From: Melioribacteraceae bacterium
Lineage (GTDB): Bacteria > Bacteroidota > Ignavibacteria > Ignavibacteriales > Melioribacteraceae
Direction of reading: 5' to 3'
DNA length: 64,000 nucleotides
Assembly (NCBI GenBank): GCA_024103215.1
Contig: JAGFIY010000039.1
Span: 30,721 to 94,720 of the forward strand
Below are positions 1-10,075 of the stretch, piece by piece. The position numbers and the translations under genes were made by a program. The notes under the pieces are model-generated. The model made no database searches, was not told where the DNA came from, and worked only from the letters and a program-made list of their open reading frames with translations. Numbering within the stretch: the stretch's first letter is position 1; each line of letters opens with the position of its first letter.

Positions 1-327
1 TACTTGAAATCAATTGATTTCTTTGACGCAAAAAGCGGAGTGGTTGTTGGAGGGGGAGGAACTGTTTTTGTTACGGAAAATAGCGGTTCGAGTTGGAAGG
101 AAAGATCATTGAGCGGGGTCAGCGGTCTTCAGAAGGTTAAATATATAACTGAAGATTTTATCGTTGCTGTAGGAACCCGCGGTACATTGGTTGTTTCTGA
201 AAACGGGGGCGATGATTGGAAACAACTGCAAACTAATTTGTATGTACTTCTAACGGACATAACTGCAACACCCGCAAAGAAAATTATAATTTCCGGTCAT
301 AACGGTACTCTCATCAACTTAAAATAG
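1..327 (+). CDS. Ycf48/BNR-like beta-propeller protein, C-terminal fragment
   Basis: The reading frame is open from base 1, so only the last 108 residues are present and the true start lies upstream. Two copies of an Asp-box-like unit are visible (TENSGSSW, then SENGGDDW about 45 residues later), each after a GGTVFV or GTRGTLVV strand. This pattern is typical of Ycf48/photosystem II stability-factor-like and sialidase-type propellers, which in bacteria are mostly exported proteins. No anchor or sorting domain is visible at the C-terminus, which ends shortly after a last GHNGT blade. The stop lies 9 bases before murA. The specific function is unknown. Confidence 0.7.
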   Translation, partial: YLKSIDFFDAKSGVVVGGGGTVFVTENSGSSWKERSLSGVSGLQKVKYITEDFIVAVGTRGTLVVSENGGDDWKQLQTNLYVLLTDITATPAKKIIISGHNGTLINLK

Positions 328-336
328 AAGAATAAA

Positions 337-1602
337 TTGGATAAATTTTTAATTCACGGCGGAAAAAAATTAAGCGGTAAAGTCAAAATAAGCGGTGCTA
401 AAAATTCAGCATTAGCATTAATCCCTGCTGCACTTCTTAATTCCGGGAAAAATCGACTGACAAATATTCCCGAAGTTAACGACATTTACACTATGTGTAA
501 ACTTATGCAGCATCTCGGTGCACAAATTGAATTCACCAATGATGTGATAGAGGTCGATACCTCATCGGTTAATACTCAGACAGCACCATATGAATTGGTT
601 AAAAAAATGCGTGCCTCAGTCTATGTTTTAGGACCGCTTCTCTCTCGTTACGGAAGAGCAAAAGTTTCTCTGCCCGGGGGATGCGCCTGGGGTCCTAGAC
701 CAATTAATCTTCATCTTGAATCGATGAAGAAAATGGGAGCGGAAATTGAATTAGTTGAAGGGTACATTGTCGCAAAAACAGAAAAACTGAAAGGCGCAAA
801 AATCAATTTTGATGTTTCCACTGTTGGAGCAACCGGAAATGTTCTTATGGCTGCTGTGCTTGCAAAAGGGGAAACTGTTATCTCCAATGCTGCAATAGAA
901 CCTGAGATAACTCATCTAGCAAATTTTTTAGTAAAAATGGGAGCACGAATTGAGGGTATCGGGACGAAAGTGCTTAACATCGAAGGTGTAAACGAACTGC
1001 AAGCGGCTGAACTGAGCAATATTGATGATAGAATTGAAGCTGGTACTCTTTTACTTTCGGGAGCTATGCTGCGAAGTAATATTTCTATTGAATACAATAA
1101 CTTAGAGCATTTAACTGCAGTGATCTCTAAGCTGGAGGATACAGGGGTTAAATTAAAGGTAAATAATAACTTAATAGATATTATCTCAGTTCCCGATGAA
1201 CCGAACGCCATTGATGTTTCAACTGCTGTATATCCCGGTTTTCCGACTGATTTACAAGCACAGTGGACTGCTTACATGACACAATGCTCCGGAGAAGCAA
1301 CAATTACAGACACGATCTATTTGGATAGATTTAAACACATTCCTGAGCTGAATAGGTTGGGAGCAAGTATTGTGGTTAAGAATAACAGCGCTATTGTGAA
1401 GGGGAGCACGAGACTGAAGGGAGCAAAAGTTATGTCAACCGATCTGCGAGCCAGTGCTTCACTTGTTTTAGCAGGGCTTGCCGCCGAAGGAACTACCGAA
1501 GTACTCAGAATTTATCATCTTGATAGAGGCTATCAAAGGATAGAGGAAAAACTTCGTTCTTTGGGAGCCGATATTCAAAGAATTAAAACCGAAGAGTTCT
1601 AA
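337..1602 (+). CDS. murA: UDP-N-acetylglucosamine 1-carboxyvinyltransferase MurA
   Basis: The enzyme transfers enolpyruvate from PEP to UDP-GlcNAc, the first committed step of peptidoglycan synthesis, in the cytoplasm. The protein is 421 residues, the normal family length. The Lys22-Asn23 substrate-binding pair (SGAKNS), the catalytic cysteine in PGGCAWG at residue 116 and the general base Asp305 in FPTDLQAQ sit where they do in the E. coli enzyme. Cysteine at 116 predicts fosfomycin sensitivity of the enzyme. The start is TTG, 9 bases after the preceding stop. No earlier start gives a better N-terminus. Confidence 0.95.
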   Translation: MDKFLIHGGKKLSGKVKISGAKNSALALIPAALLNSGKNRLTNIPEVNDIYTMCKLMQHLGAQIEFTNDVIEVDTSSVNTQTAPYELVKKMRASVYVLGPLLSRYGRAKVSLPGGCAWGPRPINLHLESMKKMGAEIELVEGYIVAKTEKLKGAKINFDVSTVGATGNVLMAAVLAKGETVISNAAIEPEITHLANFLVKMGARIEGIGTKVLNIEGVNELQAAELSNIDDRIEAGTLLLSGAMLRSNISIEYNNLEHLTAVISKLEDTGVKLKVNNNLIDIISVPDEPNAIDVSTAVYPGFPTDLQAQWTAYMTQCSGEATITDTIYLDRFKHIPELNRLGASIVVKNNSAIVKGSTRLKGAKVMSTDLRASASLVLAGLAAEGTTEVLRIYHLDRGYQRIEEKLRSLGADIQRIKTEEF

Positions 1603-1607
1603 TAGAA

Positions 1608-3809
1608 ATGAAATCGAAAAAAATATTTTCAACCGTAAATGTATGGTTGAGCATATCTATCTGTATTAATCTCTATCTGCTTTCATTACCTCTAACAAGT
1701 ATTTTGGGTTACGAATACTCAGCAGTAAACGGAATTATTCAATCCTTCATCTCGGGAATCTTTTTCCTTCATTTTAATGGTTCCTCAAAAAACATTTTGG
1801 GTGCGGTAAAAAAAACAGCGGTTTATTCGTTACTTAATTTTGTTTTAATTTTTTTTCTCGGAGTAATGTCTACTGTTTTCTTTCAAGGTTGTCCTTTTGA
1901 TGTAACAGCATTTTTCTATTTTTTAATTCCCCCTGTTTCAATTTTATTGGGGGTTTCAATCGCCGTTCTAGTTTCAAACAGATCAAAATTATTGAGTTAT
2001 TTGTTTTTCATAGTAGTTTGGTTATTACTGCTGGCGTCGGCAATTTTGGAATTTTATTTTTATTCACAAATTTATTTTTTTAATCCAATCATAGGTTATT
2101 TCCCGGGAACTATTTATGACGAAGATATGCAAATTACTTCCCAATTTGTTTTATACCGAACTTTTTATCTCTTATTTTCCTTTACGTTTCTTGTATTAGT
2201 AGTCAAAATTAAAAGTGTAAAATTCAACAATCTTATACATCTCATAAAAATCAGCTTTATTTTATTCCTTCTAATTTTTGAATTCCTTAAACCGGAATTA
2301 AATATGGCAACAAGCTCCGCAAGGTTGAAAAGTGTATTATCAAAACAGTTTACCACAGAGCATTTTGAAATTTTTGCTGATCCTACTGTTTCGAAAGATG
2401 ATCTTAATTATTTAAGCTTGCTTCACGAATATTATTATACTGATTTAGTTGAGAACATAAATGTCCAACCTTCGCGAAAAATTGCTTCATTCATATTTAA
2501 GGATTCATTTCAGAAAAGAGAATTTTTCGGAGCAGGAAATGCAAACGTAGCAAAACCGTGGATGAGTCAAATTTTTCTCAACCGGGAGCAAGTAGAATCA
2601 TCATTAAAGCACGAAATAGTTCATATATTTGCTGCAGAATTCGGGTGGAGCATATTCGAGGTTGCTAAATATTTTAATCCTGCTGTAATAGAAGGATTTG
2701 CGATGGCATTTGAAGATGAATACGCCGGTCACTCAGTGGATTATATGGCAAAACTAGCTCGTACCAACGGATATGATTTTAAGATAAGTGATTTGTTCAG
2801 CGGATTAAATTTCTACACCGTAACTTCTTCTATTTCATATATTTATGCCGGTTCTTTCATAAAATATTTGAAGGATTTTTTTGGAGTTGAGAAGATTAAG
2901 AAACTTTATTCCGATGGAAATTTTGAGCAGATATTTGATACTGAAATCATCGAAATACAAGAAGCGTATTATGATAATCTCGACAGTTTAGAATATGAGT
3001 TTCCTTCTGCAGAATCTCATTATTTTTTCGGTAGACCGTCGATTTTTACAAAATATTGTGTGAGATATACGGCTAATCAAATTAAGGGAGCATGGTCTGA
3101 TTATTCTGCGGGAGCATATGAATCAGCTCTCGAAAAATTTACCCGGATCTTTGAAAATACAAGCAACCACTCTTCACTAAGAGGAATGATTTTATCGCTG
3201 GGTAAGTTGGAAAGGTATTTCGAAGCATCTGAAATAATTGAAAATAATTTTGTCAACTTTAAAGGAACAGCGTACGAATATGATCTAAAGTTGACTTTAG
3301 CAGTGTACTCGATTCGATTGAATGATTTAGATAAAGCAAAAATCCTTTTAAAAGAAATTATTGATAATCCACCTACAGACGAATACTTTTTCGCGGCCTA
3401 CAGATGGTTTAAATTAATTAGTTGGAAAGCCGACTTTATAAATAATTTTGTAAACGGAAGCGAATTTGATAAATATCTAATCTTATCTGAAATGTATAAA
3501 CAAGAAAATGATTTGTTACTGCTTCCGTCAGTTGTTTCACTGAGCAAGTTTCTTGATGAAAGTGTTAAAAATTTATTGAATAATTTGAATGAAATTCTGG
3601 TTCCGCAAACCGCATATGAAAGCAAAGCTATTTATGAGTTAAGCGAGTATTTGAAAAACAAGTATTATTATAAAGAGTCCTTACACTATTTGCAGAAAGC
3701 AAAAATATTTGCAAATGATTCCGAGTTAAATAAAAAATATTTAGAATCTGAAAAAGTATTAAACTGGTTAATTGCACATTATATTTCGGGATGGAGTTGG
3801 AAAAAATAA
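1608..3809 (+). CDS. Membrane protein with MA-type (HExxH) metallopeptidase domain and TPR-like tail
   Basis: This 733-residue protein has about six hydrophobic segments in residues 10-230. A soluble domain follows with HEIVH at 335-339 and an EGFAMAFED motif at 362-370. HExxH plus a downstream Glu-Gly is the gluzincin zinc signature of the peptidase MA family. Residues from about 500 to the end are helical repeats resembling TPRs, with the alternating small and aromatic residues of that fold. It begins 5 bases after murA, and its end overlaps the next gene by 19 bases, so co-transcription is likely. The substrate is unknown. Peptidase activity is inferred from the motif alone. Confidence 0.65.
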   Translation: MKSKKIFSTVNVWLSISICINLYLLSLPLTSILGYEYSAVNGIIQSFISGIFFLHFNGSSKNILGAVKKTAVYSLLNFVLIFFLGVMSTVFFQGCPFDVTAFFYFLIPPVSILLGVSIAVLVSNRSKLLSYLFFIVVWLLLLASAILEFYFYSQIYFFNPIIGYFPGTIYDEDMQITSQFVLYRTFYLLFSFTFLVLVVKIKSVKFNNLIHLIKISFILFLLIFEFLKPELNMATSSARLKSVLSKQFTTEHFEIFADPTVSKDDLNYLSLLHEYYYTDLVENINVQPSRKIASFIFKDSFQKREFFGAGNANVAKPWMSQIFLNREQVESSLKHEIVHIFAAEFGWSIFEVAKYFNPAVIEGFAMAFEDEYAGHSVDYMAKLARTNGYDFKISDLFSGLNFYTVTSSISYIYAGSFIKYLKDFFGVEKIKKLYSDGNFEQIFDTEIIEIQEAYYDNLDSLEYEFPSAESHYFFGRPSIFTKYCVRYTANQIKGAWSDYSAGAYESALEKFTRIFENTSNHSSLRGMILSLGKLERYFEASEIIENNFVNFKGTAYEYDLKLTLAVYSIRLNDLDKAKILLKEIIDNPPTDEYFFAAYRWFKLISWKADFINNFVNGSEFDKYLILSEMYKQENDLLLLPSVVSLSKFLDESVKNLLNNLNEILVPQTAYESKAIYELSEYLKNKYYYKESLHYLQKAKIFANDSELNKKYLESEKVLNWLIAHYISGWSWKK

Positions 3810-5209
3810 AATCGAAAATAGAATTATTACCTTTTGTTAAAGTAATCTCCGAAATTGCCGATGAGAGTAAATTAGAAGTATATATCGTCGGCGGATTTAT
3901 TCGTGATGTGATCTTGAATAGGAATCGATCAGATATTGATATTCTTGTTGTAGGTGACGGACTTTCATTCGCAAGAAGATGTGCTGATAAATTGGGAGTC
4001 GAAAATATTAACATCTTCAAAACTTTTGGCACGGCGCATTTTAATTATAAAGGCTACGAGATTGAATTCGTTGGTGCAAGAAAGGAATCGTATACACGTG
4101 AAAGCAGAAATCCTGAAGTAAGTTCCGGAAGTTTTTTGGATGATATTAATAGAAGAGATTTCACTATCAACTCGATTGCTGTCGCGGTTCATCCTGCGGA
4201 GTTTGGAAAAGTGATTGATACTTTTGATGGTTTAAATGACATAAAAAATAAAATTATAAAAACTCCGCTTGATCCTAAAGTGACTTTTAATGACGATCCG
4301 CTTAGGATTTTGAGAGCATTCAGGTTTGCATCACAACTTCAGTTTGAAATTGATAGTACGTTATTGGATGCTGCCCGTGAACTTGCTGAAAGATTAAGCA
4401 TAATTGCTCAAGAAAGAATAACTGATGAGTTTATGAAGATACTTGCTTCGCCTAAACCTTCAATCGGATTGAGATATCTTTACGATACACGAGTTATGGA
4501 AATCATCTTTCCGGAAATTGCAGATTTGGGAGGCGTTGAGCAAAGACTTGATTATCATCATAAAGACGTGTTTCTTCATACTTGCCAAGTTGTTGACAAC
4601 ATTGCGCCGAATACCGATGATGTGTGGCTCCGTTTTGCCGCATTAGTTCATGATATAGCAAAACCCAAGACGAAGAAATTTGTCGATGGAATTGGCTGGA
4701 CGTTTCACGGTCATGAAGAATTGGGTGCGAGGATGATGAAACCAATTTTCAAACGGATGAAATTACCGCTTTCAAAACTTCATTATGTCGAAAATCTTAT
4801 TCGTCTACATCTCAGACCAATAGCTCTAGTAAGTGATGAAGTTACTGATTCGGCAATTAGAAGATTTGTGGTTTCTGCCGGTGAGGATTTGGATGATTTA
4901 ATTACATTGTGCAGAGCGGATATAACTAGTAAAAACATCAAGAAGGTTGAGAAATATCTCGATAACTATGAAAAGGTTATGCAGAAAGTTAAGGATGTTA
5001 AAGAGAGAGATAAATTAAGAGCTTTCCAATCCCCTGTAAGCGGAGAACTTATTATGAAGGAATTCGGGATTTCTCCATCGAAAAAAGTCGGTGAGATTAA
5101 AAAAGCAATTGAAGAAGCAATATTGGATGGTGAAATTCAAAATGACTTCGAAGCTGCATACCAATACATGCTGAAATTGAAAAACCAAGATTACGGATCA
5201 AATAATTAA
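3791..5209 (+). CDS. CCA tRNA nucleotidyltransferase/poly(A) polymerase family protein with HD domain
   Basis: This class II nucleotidyltransferase likely adds or repairs the tRNA 3' CCA end. The motif GGFIRD is at 34-39 and the two metal-binding aspartates are in DID at 48-50. The RRDFTIN motif that follows is used for nucleotide selection. An HD-hydrolase segment with HDIAKP is near 289. The length of 472 residues matches bacterial CCA-adding enzymes with an HD domain. None of the tRNA genes in this window encodes a complete CCA end, so such an enzyme is needed. The start overlaps the preceding gene by 19 bases. Family membership is sure. CCA-adding versus poly(A) polymerase specificity cannot be settled by eye. 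Confidence 0.85.
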   Translation: MELEKIKSKIELLPFVKVISEIADESKLEVYIVGGFIRDVILNRNRSDIDILVVGDGLSFARRCADKLGVENINIFKTFGTAHFNYKGYEIEFVGARKESYTRESRNPEVSSGSFLDDINRRDFTINSIAVAVHPAEFGKVIDTFDGLNDIKNKIIKTPLDPKVTFNDDPLRILRAFRFASQLQFEIDSTLLDAARELAERLSIIAQERITDEFMKILASPKPSIGLRYLYDTRVMEIIFPEIADLGGVEQRLDYHHKDVFLHTCQVVDNIAPNTDDVWLRFAALVHDIAKPKTKKFVDGIGWTFHGHEELGARMMKPIFKRMKLPLSKLHYVENLIRLHLRPIALVSDEVTDSAIRRFVVSAGEDLDDLITLCRADITSKNIKKVEKYLDNYEKVMQKVKDVKERDKLRAFQSPVSGELIMKEFGISPSKKVGEIKKAIEEAILDGEIQNDFEAAYQYMLKLKNQDYGSNN

Positions 5210-5385
5210 CCGCGATTTATATTCATTTAATGGAATATCTTCATATTTAAAATTGTCTCAAAAGTATTGAAATCAAATTATTAAATAAAAATGTTCGCCA
5301 AATTGTAACTTTTTTGCGGAACCGAACGTCAAACGTGTGAAAGTTTTGCAGAAATTAAAATTTTGGAGCGACTTAAGGAGTAAAA

Positions 5386-6735
5386 ATGAAAAAATATTTT
5401 AGCTTGTTCTTGATTATTGTTCTTTCGATTAGTTCTTCGGTCATCGCACAGAAAAAACTAACACTGGAAGATGCAATCAGCATAGCTCTTCAAAGAAATT
5501 CCACACTGGCTAAAAGTTATAATAATTTAATTGGAAATGAATCCGATGTGAAAAGTGCATACGGTGGATTTCTTCCTACTTTTGGAGTTTCCGGAGGCTG
5601 GAGCTGGTCGAAAACTCAGGATGCGGGGGGTCAGCAAGTTAACTTTTTAGGCGATGTGGTTGATGTTCCCGAAAGCAGTTACGATACTAGAAATTATTCC
5701 CTGCGAGCCGGCGGAGGAATAACTTTATTCAATGGTTTGAGTAACTATGCAAATCTTGAATCTAGTAAAAATGATCTTGAAGCCGCTAAATACAGCTTGG
5801 ATAGATTAAAAGAAGATATTATAGCTCAAACTTCAGAGTATTATTATAACATACTCGCAGCACAAGCTCTTGTTGAAGTTCGAAAAGAAAATCTTGTTTA
5901 CAACCAAAAGTTTTTCGAAACAGTTGAAGCTATGAATAATTTAGGTTCAGTACCATTGGCGGATGTTTACAATCAAAAGGTTCAATTGGGTAATGCAGAA
6001 CTTAGTCTCATCGAAGCACAAAATATGCTTGATGTAGCAATAAACACTCTAATTACTTATTTGGCATTGGATGTATTGGAAGAATACACATTTGATATGC
6101 CGAGTTTGGAAGCACAAAGCTCTGAACAGCTTCTGTCAGATTATAAAAATTTGGAAGAAAAAGTAGGTCAAGCTCTTAGAGAAAGAAAAGATTATAAAGC
6201 ACAAATGCTGACTCTTGCAAGCCGAGATTCTAGAATTACAAGCGCGATGGGTGGATTATTCCCAAGCTTATCCGGTGATTACGGATTTTCAACATCCGCA
6301 ACTGAACCCGGAAAATTGTTCGACAGAAAAGTTTACAGCCTTGGTTTAACTTTAAGCTGGAATTTGTTCAACGGATGGAATACTGAAAATGCGATTCAGT
6401 ACGCTGAAATTGCTGCTAAAAATGCAGAAGAAGATCTTTTAGTTCTCGAAAGAAATATAAAAGTTCAGGTAAAACAAGGATATTTGAATTTGATTGCTGC
6501 AAGGAAAGGTTTGGATGTAAGCAGAAGCAATGTTGAAGCCGCAAGTGAAAACAGAAGAATTGCTCAAGAAAGATACAACCTCGGGTCAGCAACTATTTTG
6601 GATGTTCTTCAATCAAACCGTGACTACCAAGAGGCTCAGCGCGGAAGAATTGATGCCGAGTTCAATTATCATATTTCGAGAGAAAGACTCCTTAATTACC
6701 TCGGAAAACTTGATTTTTCTAAATATGAAAATTAA
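5386..6735 (+). CDS. TolC-family outer-membrane efflux protein
   Basis: The 449-residue protein has a clear signal peptide (residues 1-21, ending VIAQ before KKLTLEDA). Two outer-membrane-efflux-protein repeats follow, rich in Ala, Asn, Gln and Leu heptads, as expected for the TolC trimer of coiled-coil helices and a shared barrel. Its partner adaptor, ATPase and permeases follow immediately, so it should form the outer-membrane duct of a tripartite exporter. The start ATG has a strong AAGGAG sequence 5 bases upstream. The 176-base gap before it probably holds the operon promoter, but no convincing operator is visible. Confidence 0.88.
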   Translation: MKKYFSLFLIIVLSISSSVIAQKKLTLEDAISIALQRNSTLAKSYNNLIGNESDVKSAYGGFLPTFGVSGGWSWSKTQDAGGQQVNFLGDVVDVPESSYDTRNYSLRAGGGITLFNGLSNYANLESSKNDLEAAKYSLDRLKEDIIAQTSEYYYNILAAQALVEVRKENLVYNQKFFETVEAMNNLGSVPLADVYNQKVQLGNAELSLIEAQNMLDVAINTLITYLALDVLEEYTFDMPSLEAQSSEQLLSDYKNLEEKVGQALRERKDYKAQMLTLASRDSRITSAMGGLFPSLSGDYGFSTSATEPGKLFDRKVYSLGLTLSWNLFNGWNTENAIQYAEIAAKNAEEDLLVLERNIKVQVKQGYLNLIAARKGLDVSRSNVEAASENRRIAQERYNLGSATILDVLQSNRDYQEAQRGRIDAEFNYHISRERLLNYLGKLDFSKYEN

Positions 6736-6763
6736 TAAAGGAAACAATTAAAGGAGATATATA

Positions 6764-8080
6764 ATGGGGAAAGGTAAATCTAAAAAATCTAAAAAGAAAG
6801 TATTTATCTTAGGTGCAATAGTATTACTTCTGTTTGTGGTTGTTGGTCTGCTTGCCTTCAGCGGAGATAAGGAAGAAATAATCACCGTCCAAACCGAAGA
6901 AGTAAAATCTAGAACTATTACACAGGTAGTTACCGCAACAGGCAAAATTAATCCTGAATTTCAGGTCGAACTTCGTCCGGAAGTTACAGGAGAGATAGTT
7001 GATCTGCCAGTTGAAGAAGGCGATATTGTGAAGAAGGGTCAACTGCTAATAAGGCTTAAACCGGAGCAGTACATTGCAAGAAGAAACCGGGCACGCGCTA
7101 GTCTCGAAGCTGCTAAAGCAGGATTAAAGGTTAGAGAGGCAGCTCTTAATCAGGTAAAACTAGAATACGAACGCATAAAAGGGTTGTACGAAAAAGGATT
7201 GGTGAGTGATAAAGAACTTGAATCTTCAGAAGCCTTGTTCTTGCAAAGTCAAGGTCAGTACGAGGCAGAAAAGGCTCAAGTAATGCAAGCTACTGAAAGT
7301 TATAACGATGCCGTAGTAGAACTGGAAAAAACTGCAATATATTCACCGATAGACGGTACAATCATTGCATTAAATGTTGAATTGAGTGAACGTGTTTTGG
7401 GAAGTTCGTTCAGTCAAGGAACGCATTTAATGACAGTAGCTGACTTGAGTAAAATCGAAGCTCAAGTTGAAGTTGATGAAAACGACGTAGTTCTTATTTC
7501 GATTGGTGATACAGCAAAAGTAGAAATAGACGCATTTAAAGATAAAGTATTTTTAGGAACAGTAACACAGATAGCCAACAGTGCAAAGACAACAGGTTTA
7601 GGAACACAGAACGAAGTAGTCAATTTTGAAGTAAAAATTAGATTGCTGAATCCTGATCAAACTATTAGACCTGGAATGTCCTGCGATGCAGACATTCAAA
7701 CCGAAACGCGATTCAATGTAATATCGGTCCCAATTCAAAGTGTTACTGCAAGAGTTGAAAAACCTCAATTGGAAGAGGTAAGTGATGATGAAGAAGGCAA
7801 CGGTGTTATTGCGGTTACGGACAAAGCTAAAACAAACGGTAAAACTAAAAAATCGGACGAAGTTGTATTTGTAGTGGATAATAATTCCGTGAAACAAGTA
7901 AAAGTAACAACCGGAATTAGCGACGATAATTATGTTGAAATAATGGAAGGTCTTTCCGGTGGTGAAAAAGTTGTCAGCGGTCCTTACCGAGCAATATCCA
8001 AAGATCTTGAAGAAGGAAAGAAAATTTCGGTTAGAAAAGGCAGCGGGTCTGCAAGCACAGAACAGGTTAGTGACAAATAA
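6764..8080 (+). CDS. MacA-like periplasmic adaptor (membrane fusion protein)
   Basis: This 438-residue protein has an N-terminal membrane anchor at about 13-32 after a Lys-rich cytoplasmic tail. A lipoyl-like half-motif (residues about 66-98, with ELRPEVTGEI and EEGDIVKKGQ), a long coiled-coil hairpin to about 185, the second lipoyl half (YSPIDGTII) and beta-barrel/membrane-proximal domains follow. This is the order of HlyD/MacA adaptors. It bridges the inner-membrane permeases to the TolC-like duct. A strong AAGGAGATATATA leader precedes the ATG, 28 bases after the TolC gene. A charged insert near residues 340-370 is not typical of MacA. The substrate is unknown. Confidence 0.88.
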   Translation: MGKGKSKKSKKKVFILGAIVLLLFVVVGLLAFSGDKEEIITVQTEEVKSRTITQVVTATGKINPEFQVELRPEVTGEIVDLPVEEGDIVKKGQLLIRLKPEQYIARRNRARASLEAAKAGLKVREAALNQVKLEYERIKGLYEKGLVSDKELESSEALFLQSQGQYEAEKAQVMQATESYNDAVVELEKTAIYSPIDGTIIALNVELSERVLGSSFSQGTHLMTVADLSKIEAQVEVDENDVVLISIGDTAKVEIDAFKDKVFLGTVTQIANSAKTTGLGTQNEVVNFEVKIRLLNPDQTIRPGMSCDADIQTETRFNVISVPIQSVTARVEKPQLEEVSDDEEGNGVIAVTDKAKTNGKTKKSDEVVFVVDNNSVKQVKVTTGISDDNYVEIMEGLSGGEKVVSGPYRAISKDLEEGKKISVRKGSGSASTEQVSDK

Positions 8081-8095
8081 AATAACGGATAAAAC

Positions 8096-8821
8096 ATGAA
8101 TATTATAAATATAGAACATATTGCAAAAATTTATCAAGTTGGTTCTGAAGAAGTTCATGCTTTAGCCGATGTTTCACTCAAGATTGATAAAAACGAATAC
8201 GTTGCAATCATGGGTCCTTCGGGGTCTGGCAAATCTACGCTGATGAATATTTTGGGATGTTTGGATACCCCGACTAAGGGTCTTTACGAGTTTACCGGTG
8301 TAAACGTCAGCGACATGAACGATAACGAACTTGCCGTAATCAGAAATAGACAGATAGGTTTTGTGTTTCAAACCTTTAACTTACTTCCACGCTCCGATGC
8401 GTTGCATAATGTGGAACTTCCGCTAATTTACTCCGGAATTCCATATCAAGAAAGAAGAGATCGAGCAAAGGAAGCACTGGGACAGGTTGGTCTTGCTGAT
8501 AGAATGGATCATAAACCAAACGAACTTTCGGGAGGTCAAAGACAGAGAGTAGCAATTGCGAGAGCACTTGTTACGGATCCTTCTATCATTCTTGCCGATG
8601 AACCGACAGGAAACCTTGATACTAAAACCGGTGAAGATATAATGCACCTTTTTCATCTTCTGCACGAACAAGGAAATACTATTATTCTTGTTACACACGA
8701 AGAGTATATTGCCGAGCACGCTGCGAGAATCATAAGAATAAGAGACGGTCTAATTGAAAGCGATACGCCGGTTGTGAATAGAGTCGAAACAAAAAGTAAC
8801 GGCATTTCACTGCAATCATAA
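8096..8821 (+). CDS. MacB/LolD-type ABC transporter ATP-binding protein
   Basis: This is the ATPase of the efflux operon, 241 residues. Walker [10 protein letters not shown] is at 40-48, the Q-loop FQ at 91-92, signature LSGGQ at 144-148, Walker B ending in DEP at 168-170, and the switch histidine at 201. All catalytic elements are intact. It is a free-standing ATPase not fused to a permease, unlike E. coli MacB, where both are one chain. It lies between the adaptor gene and three permease genes and probably energises all of them. Confidence 0.9.
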   Translation: MNIINIEHIAKIYQVGSEEVHALADVSLKIDKNEYVAIMGPSGSGKSTLMNILGCLDTPTKGLYEFTGVNVSDMNDNELAVIRNRQIGFVFQTFNLLPRSDALHNVELPLIYSGIPYQERRDRAKEALGQVGLADRMDHKPNELSGGQRQRVAIARALVTDPSIILADEPTGNLDTKTGEDIMHLFHLLHEQGNTIILVTHEEYIAEHAARIIRIRDGLIESDTPVVNRVETKSNGISLQS

Positions 8822-8836
8822 AGAGAGGATGCATTT

Positions 8837-10075
8837 ATGAATTCATATCTGTTTGAGTTGAAAGAGGGATTAATTATCTCCTTTAAAGCTATTAGAGCAA
8901 ATAAGGTGAGATCGATTCTAACAACTCTCGGAATAATTATCGGTGTCTGGGCAGTAGTTACAATGTCAACCGCTATAAAAGGAATTGATCTGGCTTTTCA
9001 AAGCGGTGTTTCCTCCCTCGGATCCGATAATTTATACATAGATAAATGGGCTTGGTTTACTAACGACACTCCATGGTGGGAATTAAGAAACAGAAAGAAT
9101 CTTGACATGGAGGATTATGAAAGATTTGTTAGTCTTGCCGAACTTCCACTTGCAGTTGCACCAAGTATGTTTTCGAGAGAAACGGTTAAACATGAAGATA
9201 AAGCTTTGGAGTTTATAAATATTACTGGTACAACTCACAACTACTTGGAAACAACAAACCTAGTAATGGAAGAAGGAAGATTTTTTAACGAACTCGAAAG
9301 CGACGGAAACAGAAACGTCATAGTTCTTGGCAGCGAAGTGAATAAGAAATTGTTTCCGCTGGGGAATGGATTGGGAAATTATGTGAGAGTAAAAGGTCAA
9401 AAATTGAAGGTCGTCGGCATCCTCGAGGAACAAGGAAGCTGGGTTATGGGGAACTTCAATCCCGATAATCAGGTTTTTGTACCTATAGGATTTGTTTTCA
9501 AATATCTGCAAAGGGAATCTTTCGGTAGTATTACAATAAACGTCCGCGCACCAAACAGTACTATGGTTGAACCCGTTAAGGAAGAAGCTATTGGTATTAT
9601 GCGCCGCGTCCGAGGATTGTCCTACGATCAACCCGACGACTTTTCAATCAATCAACAAGAAGGTCTTTTGTCCGAAATCAATAGCACGATAGGTGTGATT
9701 CAAATAGCTGGTTTATTCATTACAGGACTTTCACTTTTCGTTGGAGCAATAGGAATTATGAATATTATGTTCGTTTCGGTCAAAGAAAGAACAAAAGAAA
9801 TTGGTATCCGAAAAGCAATAGGCGCTAAGAGGCGAACAATTCTCGGTCAGTTTATTTCCGAATCGGCAGTTATTTGTCTTTTAGGCGGCACAATAGGATT
9901 AGGCTTGGCTGTGCTTACTAGTTTTATTATTAACCAATTTCTCCCCACAGCGGTTCAAATTGATGCGGTTTTCCTTGCAATAATCATTTCAATATTGACG
10001 GGAGTATTATCGGGATTTGCTCCAGCATATACCGCTGCTAAAATGGATCCCGTAGATGCATTGAGGTATGAATAA
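8837..10075 (+). CDS. MacB-like ABC transporter permease (first of three)
   Basis: This 412-residue permease has the MacB/FtsX layout: one N-terminal membrane helix (near 25-45, TTLGIIIGV), a large periplasmic MacB_PCD domain, then three C-terminal helices. The cytoplasmic coupling motif ERTKEIGIRKAIGAKR lies between the first two of these. A GAGAGG ribosome-binding site precedes the ATG. Its stop overlaps the next start by one base. It is less similar to the two following permeases than they are to each other, for example around residues 55-75, where it carries a WAWFTNDTPWW insert. Confidence 0.87.
   Translation: MNSYLFELKEGLIISFKAIRANKVRSILTTLGIIIGVWAVVTMSTAIKGIDLAFQSGVSSLGSDNLYIDKWAWFTNDTPWWELRNRKNLDMEDYERFVSLAELPLAVAPSMFSRETVKHEDKALEFINITGTTHNYLETTNLVMEEGRFFNELESDGNRNVIVLGSEVNKKLFPLGNGLGNYVRVKGQKLKVVGILEEQGSWVMGNFNPDNQVFVPIGFVFKYLQRESFGSITINVRAPNSTMVEPVKEEAIGIMRRVRGLSYDQPDDFSINQQEGLLSEINSTIGVIQIAGLFITGLSLFVGAIGIMNIMFVSVKERTKEIGIRKAIGAKRRTILGQFISESAVICLLGGTIGLGLAVLTSFIINQFLPTAVQIDAVFLAIIISILTGVLSGFAPAYTAAKMDPVDALRYE

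Noticed and set aside
5219..5238. Imperfect hairpin after the CCA-type gene
   Set aside because: ATATTCATT and AATGGAATAT pair with a bulge, but the stem is AT-rich and has no T run, so I do not call it a terminator.
7598..8158. 186-residue minus-strand open frame
   Set aside because: It lies inside the adaptor gene, opposite a well-supported coding sequence, and its Phe/Asn-rich composition is what the complement of AT-rich coding DNA gives.
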